Part shown: one piece after another, positions 35,901 to 48,370 of the stretch
Layout: every line of letters starts with the position of its first letter
Position numbering within the stretch: the stretch's first letter is position 1
DNA from: Sabellastarte sp. h YS-2021
Lineage: Eukaryota; Annelida; Polychaeta; Sabellida; Sabellidae
Reading direction: 5' to 3'
NCBI GenBank assembly: GCA_964017235.1
Contig: OZ024940.1
Coordinates: 25,239,615-25,303,614, forward strand
DNA: 64,000 nt
Notes under the pieces: model-generated
The model's input: only the letters and a program-made list of their open reading frames with translations
Database searches by the model: none
Told to the model about the DNA's origin: nothing
Position numbers and translations under genes: made by a program

Positions 35901-38900
35901 TTTTGGCTTTCTGGTTGACATTACTCCAAAAATAATGAGCGGATCGTCACAATTGACTTTTCTGATGAGGGTAGACCAATACTCACCAACTGAATTACTG
36001 TGTGTTGAATTCTTAAAATTCAAAACACTGACCTGTAGTGACTACGGAGGTATTATATGCCATTGTAAAGGTCTGATCCGGCACTTTTCAGTCTTATACA
36101 ATTCAGCAAAATCTAAATAATAATCAGGGACCACTGATTTAAAGTCCAAAAAAGAAAACAGCTGTTGGACAAGACTAATATGTGACATCCCACTTGACCT
36201 TTTTTGAGCTTTTCCCAATTAAACTTTCCTTTCAGACGATGGTGACTCAACATGTTCAACTGAATCAGCATTTGGTATCGGAAGTAATATGAATTCCAAG
36301 TGTTACTACTTGAGCTCGTCTGCCAAGGAATGGTACTTAGCCCAGCAAAATTGTCGGTAAGTGTATCTCAGATCAGATGTGTTTATTTAAGCGCGAGTGC
36401 TTCTAGATTATCCCTTTTTTTTGTGTCACTGGAGTTTCATGAGAATTGCATCGAGTGAAGAGTGCCTGTCTTGCCACTGAAGTTAAGCAGCAATGGGCTA
36501 CGTTAGTACTGGGATGGGTGACTGAGTGCACTTCTCGTGTCTCTGATGGCTTTGCAGCTCGGGCATGTAGACCAAAACACTTTTTGGCCTTGGGTTTTTT
36601 TTGTCATCGGACTTTCATGAATTGTGGCGTAGCCTGTCAGGAGTCCCCATCTTATCACTGAAGTTACGCAGCAATGGGCTACGTTAGTACTTGGTTGGGT
36701 GACCGTCTGAGCTCTAGGCCAGGTATAGGATGTACCTGATTGGGAAATTTGTTTTTCCTGCCAGACTTTCATAAATTCCAGTACAGCCTACTCGCGTATC
36801 TAATGGTTTCCAAGCTCTGATGCTGGCTCTCTGGCTCATGGCTGTAGATCGAAAGACATTCCAGTCTTGTTTCTTCTCATTTGCACGTTGCATAAATCTA
36901 CCTCTCTGTTGCTTAGTAAAATGTCTCAAACTAAAGGAGCTTTTGAAACCGAAATTTTGGCTCTAAATTGTGATTAAGCCCAAGTATTCCTGCATTTTGA
37001 AAATTATTTCTTATTTTAAACCATAAAAAATAAAAATATGTACCTCAGTTAAGATCAAATAATGCTCGAGACTTTTTCTAAAATTTTATGAGACACCAAT
37101 TAACGAGTCTTAAGTTTGCAACCAAATTATGAGACTTAAAATTTACTCTCAACATTTTGTGAATAGCCAAGCAGGTTGAGACCAATAATGGTCTCAAACT
37201 TGAGACCAAAACTTTAGGCTTAAGACTAAATTTGATCTTGTAATGCTTTACATGAATACAGGCCAATGGTATCATCTAAAGCTTTTGTACCTCTCTACTT
37301 AACTTTCGTTTTAGCAAAATAGGTGGACAGCTACTGACGGTGAAGACTGAGAATGTTTACAACTCTACAGAAGCGGGGCTAGTGTCGATGTTACCTACTG
37401 AAACAATATGGGTCGGCCTCCAACGAAACCGGTGGAAAGACTCTGATGGTAACTTTTTATATTTTTTATATGTTCCTGTTTCGACACTCCCACTGAAAAA
37501 AAAAAAATGGGATGCCCTCAAAAGTACTCTAAATTACTAATTTTTAGTACTCTAAAAATTAGGGAACTTTTTTTTTTTGTAATTGTGAGATGATGTGGCA
37601 AGACCGCCCATAGGAAATAACTATACATTAAGTGAAAGTAGTTGACTGTTTAAATCTGTCATCTAACAGGCCTAAACTGTGACACTTGCTGTTGCTGATG
37701 TAAATGCCCCCCCCCCCCCCCCCCACCCCACCCCTTTTCAAATATGGCTCATCCTGGGGCAATTCACACAGAAAATATGGCAGCAACATATATTGATATA
37801 TGAATTGTGTGTTACTTTGCAGGAAACTGGGTGAAATTCACAAATTTTGCAAGTGGGCAGCAGCCAAAAGTGGCTAGTCCAGAAAATAAATTTGTCGCGG
37901 TTGAATATGGAAGCTATCTCTGGAAGACGTTCAACGGCACATTCCAAATACCGCAAATCATCGAAACAGGTTGGTGTGGTCTTTTTTCCAGTCTTAATAA
38001 AACAAGAAATGAAATGCTACTGGTGATAGTTATTGTATATTTTTTAACCTGTCAAGGGTTTTAAACCCGCAGTTTGCCTCTTGCCAATTTGCCTCTGGTA
38101 GTCCCGATAAAGTAGTGCCAAATGTGATCTAATTGGTCGTGCCACTTTTATTTGCAGTCGTAAAAGGCTGGGAGCAAATTTCCGGCGACTGTAGTTGCTA
38201 AATTAAATCCATCTCTGTACCTAGTTGTCATGGCCAATCTTTTTGGCCATTTGTCGCGCATGGGCTAATCTCGTACAATCTTCCATAAAAATGGAGCTGC
38301 GTAATGATGTCTCCTGATAAGATTAGCCGCATTGTAGTGGGAGGAGAGGAATTATTGATTGGTTCTGCTGGGAGTCGATCCCACTGCCTTCTGATTGCAC
38401 ACAGAGATAAACACAAGTCTAGCTCTTTAACCAGCTGAGCTAATTTAAAAGAGGAATCCCCGGAAGACCAGGTGTTAACAGAACTGATATATGCAAGGAT
38501 ATTACGGCATGAGTCCATCGATTAATCTTGTGAATTCTGGGAGATCTTTGAAAAATAAGCCTTTGGAGTGGAACTGGGGATTTAACCAGTACTCCAAGTT
38601 GAAATTATGCTCTCCGTGTTTTTGTTGAAAGTGTCACTCCCAAAACTTCATTGCAGACACAAAATAATCCCATATTTGCTGAGTGGCCCGTGAGTACATA
38701 TTTCAACTACAGTTATTTTTATACTAATATTTGGTTTCAGCCTGTATTGTTAATCACTGTGCATCAAATGTACATAAGATGTTATTTTTGGTGTATTTTA
38801 GTCATATGGTATTTTCTTTTTTCCTTTTTTTTTTGCATTTACAGTTTAAGCTCTGTTGAGTGGAATTTTCCCACTAAATAAAAGCAGCTAATAGTTTCGT

Positions 38901-41900
38901 ATCTACAGTACATTTTTCCCAGTGATTTAACGCCCAGTCACACTACACATGGTATAGACCGTGGTTCTTAGACTTTCATCAAGTACTTTGTGGGGGGTGG
39001 GTGGGGTGGGTTGACAATTTCATCAGACGGTAGGTTTCCCACTCATCTTGTGGATTCATAATGATTTCCATGTATGTCAGATTTGGTGAGAAATGAGAAA
39101 TACAAAAGACTTTAAGCAAATCTAGTGGTTGTAGGTATTGGATGAAATGCCCCTGTCCTTCAACATAACCTTCAACTACCGTCCGAGGTTTGTATACGAC
39201 CTTGTGACACAGCGGCAAAAATGGCTGTTACCTTGCGCGTTCTACGGAAGTTTTAAAATGTTTAAAATTTCCGCCTCTGACCACCTCACTGTGAGCATGC
39301 GCAGATGAATGCTAGCTTGCACATGCGAATTTCTTGCTACCCTAACTGAAAGTGTAGTCCACAGTGTACGTAAGGTTGTGATTCGGTCGTCTTTCTGTGT
39401 GACAAGGCGGCATCAGGTGAGTGGAGGGTAAATAGACGTTTGGCCACTGTGTCACAAGATCGCATACGAACCTCAGACAGTAGTTGAAGGACAAGGGCGT
39501 TTTGACCAACGCATATAACCACGGGTTATAGCACCTGTAGTGTGATGGATACACCAAATCTCGGAAGATACGAGGCAGCCTGGGAGGCGGTGTTTCTCCG
39601 CCGAGTAAAACCTGTAACCGCGGGACGTACCGCATGTAATGTGACTGGGGAACGAGACTTACCCTGTTACGTGGAAATCCTGGTTATACAGAAGTATTTA
39701 TCCTTGTTCCTTTAGATTCCATTTAACAGGCTTTGAACTGGGGCCGATTTGCGGATTATATCCTGGGCACTGGTTTTTGTTGTGCACTGTATCAAAGAGT
39801 TTTTCATTGCAAGTTAAATATTTACTGAATATATAAATCATCAACCAATTACTCTAGTCACGGACTAAATAATTCTGTAAAAATTGACAAAGCAAAAAAA
39901 AATCAGACCACATGACCTATTTCCTTTTCTTTATCCACCATACATTGTACATAACCAATATAGAGGAATATACTGCTCGTTTTGTTGCATAAACGTCCAT
40001 GGAGAAATGGCTGAGAAATCGTAAATTAAAGATTGAGGTTTTTATATTCACTGGTGCTCACATTTTCTCTTTAAATATGGATTTATTTAACTGGTAGATC
40101 ATACAAAATGGTGGATAATAAAGGGGAACATCCCTCATTAGACATATACAGAAAAAAACATAGGACTCATGAAGTTTTCCTCTGATAAATACAGTTACTG
40201 TTACTTCATTGTTAAATAGGTCAATCTGATTGGCCAACATCAAATGACCCTTTATATATTCAGGTGTGGTAGAGCTATACCAAGTTAGGAAGACATGGCT
40301 ATTAATATCCAGCGACCAACTGTTCCCACTTGAAGATGAAACATAAAAAATAGGCAGATGAACTTTTACTAATATGTATGATATATGCATATGATATTTT
40401 TAAGGTCTTTATGAGCGGAAATTCAATCTTAATAAGCAACATATGTTTCATAACTCTCGCACAAAGTGTGTAAACTTTTAAATAACACATTTTGTATTGA
40501 TGTTTTTGTCATTATAAATGGGTTGTACCATCTTATACCTACCTCTTAAACACTACAATTCTGCAAGTATTGATCCGAGGGCTGACTGTTACAGGTCAGA
40601 GGGCCATAAGATAATTTATAGCCCCCCAACCTCATAAAGAATTCCCTTGACATATCTCACTTCCAGTTGAAAACAGTATTTAAACAATTACATGAAAAAA
40701 AGTTGATTTAATTGATCTTTTTTTTATTCTATTCTGGTCCTTCAGTTTTAACCACAACAACGGACAGTACCTCGACCAAAGATATGGGTACCACTCGCAA
40801 TCAAGGTACAGACTCAACTGTAGAAAGCAGTGCAGGCATGGCTACTAGTAGTACAAATAATGCACTGATAATCACAGCTAGTACACCAGGTATTGTTGTA
40901 AGTTTGCACCAGTGTACGCATTAGTTGCATAGCCACTAACCCTCTTCATCCTAGAGTTAGAGTTAGAGTTAGTACGCACCAAATGGGGGCTGTTCACACT
41001 GCACCGAATCAGGATATTGGTCCAGAAATTTATTGAGGATCCGAAATTGCGGAGATCGTCTTTTTGTAATTCCCACCCAAACGTTTAAAGCAAATACTAA
41101 TAATATTTAATATGAGTGCGACAACATTGCGACCAAGTCAGAGAGTCAGGAAGTCATCTGGTTGCCTTGTGACAATAATCCCCCCCCATGTCTGGTCAAT
41201 CCTTTCAAAACAGATCTCCCCCATCAAGCCCAATACCTCTAATATGGCTTTTGAAAAATTCCTGGATCCTGACAGTGATCCGGATCACAACCAAAATTTA
41301 ATAATCGGTCCGTTGTGTCATTGGTAACATTCCCTGAATATTTAATCAAAATCCGTGCAAAACTTTCCGAGCTATTTTGCAAACAAATACACACTATCCG
41401 ATTACGTACACCTCCCTGTGTGTGCTTAAAATGAAACCAAAAAGCAATTGGTAGGGAAGTGGTCTATGGCAGATTAAGTAGGCACAATCTCATCATGAAA
41501 TGTGCGAGTTAGATGGACTACTGGAGTGAATCAGCCAATCATAACATGATAGTGAAAATTATACAATAAACGATTGAGCAGTTAAGAACGGAGTTTAGAA
41601 GAACTGGTTTAAAGAGCTAATATATACACTTTTAATATGAGCATGTAATTTGTTGTGAATACTGAATATGAACAATACAATTATACAACCCAAGTTAAAT
41701 TATGCATTTGGCTCAATATACAGAATTGGTGCAGTGTGAATGAACCTGAAGGCTGTCAGTAAAATATTGGTGCTAGTTAGATATTTTTTTGTTTCACCTG
41801 ATGGGCAATGCTGGCTTTTCTGTTTTAGGATTGCAATTATGTATGGATCTCTGCTAGAGATAATTTTGCAATAAAACCAGTAACATGGCAGTTTTGCCAG

Positions 41901-44900
41901 ACTATCTGATTTCATATTTCGGTGGGTTCCAGGGCTTGATTTCATTAAGAGCTCCTAAGCTTGGTCTCAAACACTTTCACTTATCTATGAACAACCACTT
42001 TATGGCAGAGCCCACAGACTCAATCTGAGCCATGGCTGAGTGATGGTCCAAAGAGTTAATTTCAGGTTATCTTATCTGCCCGATAGTTAACTAATGGTGT
42101 GTATGGCTTAACTCAATCTGTTTTGGAATTAGTGTAGCCTAATGACGCATTAAACTCCATCTCTAAACACAGCTGGAATTGGGTCAACTTTTTCTGGACC
42201 AAATTTTGGAAATACTTAAATTGCAGATCAAGAACTAATGCCATGTATCTTTGAGGATATTACAACATTTGGGAAAAATTTACCCATAATTCAACACAAA
42301 CTAATTTTATATAAAATTGGTTTTCTTTTTTGTGGCAACTAGAGGTCCTCAGTGGCCTAGTCGGTTAGCAGGTTTGACATCTAATCACTGGCAGTCACCT
42401 CTGTGTGGGTTTGACTCCCACAAGTGACAATGCTTGGGCCTTGTCCCAATATAACCCCTGGCTGTTTAACAGGATGTAAAACCCTGACTCGGACCTTCCA
42501 ATGAGTGGCAAACTTTGGATTTATTGGTATGCAAAACTTCGGTGACAAAGCAGTTGATATTTTTGTAACCGATCACCCCTGTGGCTATGGATAGAATCTG
42601 GTTTGTTTACAGGTGAACTAGCTAAATTTCGTTTATTTTTTTTTTTCATCGGCCAATTATACTTCAATGTTGTCATTTGTTGCAGTTTTAATTTTACTAA
42701 TACAACACAGTAAGCTACTTAATTAATACTTATTAACTTGCCTATTGCTACTAATAAAAATCTTATCACTAACCGAATTGTCAGCATTCTAATTAGATGT
42801 ATTATAAAAAATGATTTATGCAAGTGATAATTTGCAGTTTTTTTTCTTCCCTGGAAAACCAGATGTTTGTTAGTTATCAAATTAATTTAGATTATTTTTT
42901 CACATAGTTCAGTCTAAACATTTATGGCAGAAGAAAGGTTTCATTAATTCTCAACTCTTAGGTAATTTTTCAGAATTAATTTTTAACCAATGTATAGTTC
43001 ATAATTATTGAGATATTAATACAGATATAAAATTTTCCCTGGGAATTACTTGTCACTATTCAAGTTAATTTACAATGCTTTGCAAACAAACCTGAAACCA
43101 AAGTCAACCGATTACACGATACTAAAATGAAGATTCAAGTGTACTACGGTAACTGATTAACGTATTAAATTTTAATAAATAACATCATTCAATAAATATC
43201 CTCACACTAGATCGTCAACCAACCTACTCAGACAATGCAACATCTATCAAAATCACTGAAAATGTGGTCACAACTCAGAAAGCTACATCAGAAAAGGATG
43301 GTTACACGAGCCCAAAGGATAATTTGAACCAAACAACAAGTATAAAACCTAGCCCTGCCAGGTCCTCAATGGCAGATGGTGCAGATGAAACTGGAGGTAT
43401 CACATTAACATCTTCAACGGTTGCAACCACTGCAAGGTATACCACAGATTCGATGCCGGGGTCTACCACAGACCAAGAGGTTAGCCCGGCCACATTTGAT
43501 AAAAATTTAACCACCAGTAGCCCAGCAGGAAAGGAATTAGCTACTATTGTAGATAGAAATGAAACTGAGACATATGGGTCTACAGCATATGAAGATGATA
43601 GCTTGGCTAACACAGTTAGCACGTTAAATGATGCATACAACATAAACGACAGTAATGCTATGGCAACAAAGAATTTTTCGAATAATTTTGGTGAGTTTTT
43701 AAATGTAGATATATAAATAGCATCTCTATATGCACACTTCTGTTGCGCAGACACTCAACGACACAAGCTCGCTTTCTCTTTTTTGTGGCAAAATTTTCCT
43801 TCTATATTCTGTGGTCTGTCAAATGTTCATGTTAGAGTTTAAACAGGTACCATAATTTGATCAAAAATTAATCTGACACATGAAGTAGGGGTCCTGGAGT
43901 TTTTTTTAATTTTTAGAGAAGCTTGTTTGTACGCCACCTTATGACCTCTATAATTCAAACATTCAATTGTAGAAAGTGACATTTTTTTTCATTTAATTTA
44001 ATTTGTGCCAAAAGGTTCCTTTTCCTATATTTTATGCTGCATTTCATGTAATTTACTAATATTTTAAAAAGGTGTACTATCTAAACACACTGTTTTTTAG
44101 CAGACTGTTCAGATAATAAACTGACAATGTTGTTAAAAATAAACTTGCACCCAACCATGAGATACGGAAATGGTAGGGTGTCGGATATACCCTAGGCATT
44201 TGAGCCCCCCCCCCCTTTCCACTTCAAAAGCCTTCACCTATGGAGGGGATTAAAGGAATACACTCTACATGCTATATTTTACAAGTGAATTTAAATATTT
44301 TACACTCACAAAAGGTGTACACTTATCATTAAACAGTCTGCATAATCCACATTCATAAAACAGATTGGGTGGGTGATGGGGGGGGGGGGGGGGGGGGGGG
44401 AAGAGATTAACTGTTACACCTAATGCTTTATGCCTAAGCTGGACTGGTGTTTAATTCAGCATAAGTATGTTAACATAGCCACCCGGCATTGCCAAAGGCT
44501 CAAAAACCAAATGGCTTTTGCTGTGCAACTTGAGAGTTACATCATAACTGACTTTATAGCTTACATGTAAAGAGCTCTTTGTGATGTTGAGTTGAAATTC
44601 CTTTCAGTTAGTATTCCTTGATTGTTGTGCTTCAACGAAATAAAATTACTTTTCCAGACTTAAAACACTTCTTTTTAACACTTCCTGTGATGAATGTTTT
44701 TTAAAATTTTATTTCTTTATTTTTCTATTTCATTTAGCCTTTTTTCTGTGTATCTTTTTGTTAGTTAAGCTCACGGATTTGTCTCCTGGTGGGGAAGGCA
44801 CATTTGTATTGGGCCTGCAAAGTAGTGCATTGCAGACAGAGTATTGCCTTATAATATTAATTTATGGATTTATTTGGGGTTTTACGTCACTTTTAACACT

Positions 44901-47900
44901 CTACAGGTTATATAACAACGGCTAGTTTTGTGGGCGGAGGAAACCAGTACATGCAGTTGGTCAAAGGTTCTGTTCTGTAAACTGCTGACCGCCGGTAAGC
45001 AACTACCCTCTTTCCCAACATAGGGTCTGGGGTTTGAACCGCCAACCTCAGAGGTGGGAGGCAAGGGTGGTTACCACTGCACCATATATATAGTATGTAA
45101 AGGTCCATCGAGATTCAAGTTAATGGTGGTTTCAATGGAATCAGTTTCAACTAACTCAATATAATAGTTTTGTTGAATTTGTGTTATTTCTTTATGTATT
45201 AAAAAAGGATGGTCATTTATGCTTTATACAGCATGAACATACATCAATAAATTGGTCTGGATGTTGTTTTTTTTTCAGTAAAAAGAGTGTATTTTACAGT
45301 TAAAAAAAATTAAAATAAAACCACAACTTTGTGTAACTGGAAAAATGTAAACTTATAGTATAATACAAATTGATATACTAAATGTACAGAAAATTGTTTT
45401 TAGTTATATCTGTAGTGTCATCTAAAATTGTTTCTAAATTTTTACTCTCATTGAAATATTGATTGTTTTACCTCACTAAAATGTTAAAATGGAAAACCAA
45501 CCTCCAAAGCTTTCTAATTTCAGATTTGATTGATGGCCTTTCTTTTTTTTTTTGATATATTGTGAAATTCTTGTTAATATACAGAGTCTACTGTATACAT
45601 TGGAAGTTGACCATAACTAGAACCAAATCCTGTGGATATTGGAAGTCCTAGTTAATATATGAAGTCTATAAAATAGTGGAAGTTAACTGTAACTAGAAGC
45701 AAAAACTGTTGATATTCGGGAGATTCTAGTAATACAGAGTTTACTTAATAACTAGTAACTTGAGCTTAACTATTTTTAAGGCAGACTTGACATTTTTTAG
45801 TTCTTATAATTGTAGAGGCGGGCATACCAGCGGACACCCAGGCAAGCACTTCAGATGGTTTGAGTGCCACTTTGATAGTTGTCATAGGTGAGTAACCTAG
45901 GCAACACATTGTCCGGGTTTAAGAAAAGGTTCAAAATATTGGGGAAAAACCACAAAGCAGGAGCTCGTGGCATCAGTAAGGCAGTAAGTACCACATTTCA
46001 CATTTCAGTGAAAAAAAAAGACTAAAGGACACGATTATGACTCGGACATAAATTTTGACCATCCGTGTACTTCTATCTTCAAACAGCAGTCTTAATAAGA
46101 GTGAAATTCAATGTTGAATAAATGACAAAAAGTGGCGAAAAAAAAATCAATAGTGAAAACCTTCATCTTTGGAAGAAAATCTTCCATTTTATGGGGCGAA
46201 ACCCTCCATGGAGTGAAACCTGTCGACACCCAGAGACATACGGGGGGAAATTATTTTGGCTGTCCAGCCGTGTGAGGTACCTCTATACAAGTACCAAGAG
46301 GTACTTCTATACAAGTACCAAGGTTTTAAAGAGCAGATGTTTTAAACAAAAACTTAATATGTCTTTCTCTCTTGATAAAATTTTAACACATTCACTGGTC
46401 ATTTTCCTGTTGTGTGTCTAGCTTGTGAGTTGTTCTGTGTTAACCAAACCCTATACTAGTATATATATATATTTTTTAACCTTTTTTTCAGTCGTTCTGT
46501 GTGTGCTAGTGATAGCCATTATCGTGATAGTGGTGGTGTGTTTGCTGTATGGCAAAAACAGAAGGTAAGTCCTTGAGTATAACGCTAAATTTTTTGGTCA
46601 TCTTAGCTTGCCTACAATGTCTTCACTTATGTCTTTGTGTAAACTGTAAATGTATTGCTATAAAGTATATTTGGAAAATTGTTAACTTTGCTTCACTGCA
46701 AGTAACTTTGCTGGGTATTGGTGGGCGGGCATAGTACACTGTGATCTAACCCCCTCCCCCCCCCATACATACAAGACTTGGCTCTTAGTTATAGCCAACT
46801 TACACTATATCTAGTAGGCTCTGCATAACTATAGAACCTCTTATATTAACCATATTACTTGGTTCCAGCTTTGGCCAACTTCCACTCTATGGGGTAGACT
46901 ATGTTTAATTTGAATCTCCCAGTATCCACAGGATATGTTTTTAGTTATGGCTAACTTCCACTTTCTACTCTAGACTCTGTATACTGGGTAACTAAGAGCT
47001 CCTAACTACCCACAGGATTTCGTACTGGTTGTGGCTACTTTCCACTGTATACAGTAGACTCTGTATAACTAGAACCTCCAATATCCGCAGGATTCGGTTC
47101 TAGTTACGGCTTAAACGTCCACGCTATATATATAGTAAGCTGTATAATTAATTAGTATGGCTTAAAAACTTCCACTGTACAAAGAAAACTCTGTATAAAT
47201 TAGGAACTCCCAATATCCACCACACGATTTGGGTTCCGGTTATGTCTAAACTTCAACTATATACAGTAGACTCTTTATAACTAGGCATTCCCAACATCCA
47301 TAGGACTTGGTCCTGGCTAAAAAAACTTTCACAAAACACAGTCGATTCTCTATCACTGTAGCCTCCAAATATCCACATAATCGCGTTCTAGTTATGGCTA
47401 ACTTTCACTCTACAGAGTAGACTCTGTATAACTAGAACCTCCAAGCATCCACCCGATTTCGTTCTAATTCTGGCTGAAAGCCTGAGCCACTTGTATCACC
47501 AGAATCCGCCACAGTTGATGACATTTATTAAAGACCTCAAGATTTGCTGTACTTTTACCTACATTGGACAGAAGGTCTTAGTGGCCAATTCAGTCAATCA
47601 ATTAGCCTAATATCTGACCTAAATTTGACATTAAAATTCAACTTGCTTATTATGTTCCCATCAAGTACTTAGAGGGGGGGGGGGGGGGGGGGATGAATGT
47701 ATGTTAATTGTATGACAATTTATTAAGTTTATGTAAATTTATGTAAATTACTGTGTTTACATAATGTGTAAAACTGTCTTGAGATTGATAAACGCTTTGT
47801 TGTATTTTGTGGTTCACTGTGATGTAAATTAATTCATAAATACTTTTGCTTAATTTTACATGTTGCTACTAATGCTCAATTCCAGTCTGAGAGTGGATAC

Positions 47901-48336
47901 ATAACAATATATATAATTGTTAATGGTTTACTTCAAGATACAGAAAGATATATATTCTATAAACTACCGTATTTCACCGTATAAACACCCCAGGGGAAAT
48001 GCTTTTTTAAAACGGGCTGTGGTAGCGGGACGCACTGTTACAGATAAAAGAAAAACAGCTCCATTATAAATGGGTGGCAAGGAGTGATAATAGATACTTT
48101 ACAAACCGAATCTCGATTATCAGCACGTACAACTCTGGAAGAACCCAAAATATTACAAAGAAATCCTTAAAGCTGAAGAAATTATCACATTCTAACTGTT
48201 ATTTTTGTACATTTTGAGCCATTCTTGATCCAAACTGCCATGTTTTATTTGGAGTTTGTTTCCTCATTTTGTGGTTTTTCGATTGGGGATGTACTAAAAC
48301 ACATTTTTGTCTTCTGGAATCCCCAAATCACAAGCT

Positions 48337-48370
<34 letters not shown>

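Larger units (their letters stand above)
37970..40745 (+). other. Receptor intron 8
   Basis: It contains a SINE E copy (38330-38515) and a MITE-like family G element (38935-39650). The rest, including 39,700-40,740, shows nothing recognisable. Confidence 0.5.

Noticed and set aside
36424..36770. Functional 5S rRNA genes
   Set aside because: Only the internal promoter region is conserved; the 5' and 3' arms that pair in 5S rRNA are replaced by unrelated sequence shared among copies.
38330..38515. tRNA gene (good A and B boxes on the minus strand)
   Set aside because: The acceptor stem cannot close and the sequence between the boxes is too long. Fragments elsewhere show it is a SINE.
43302..43754. 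150-codon minus-strand frame
   Set aside because: It is antisense to the large stalk exon 43211-43690, which has matching splice sites and phase on the plus strand.
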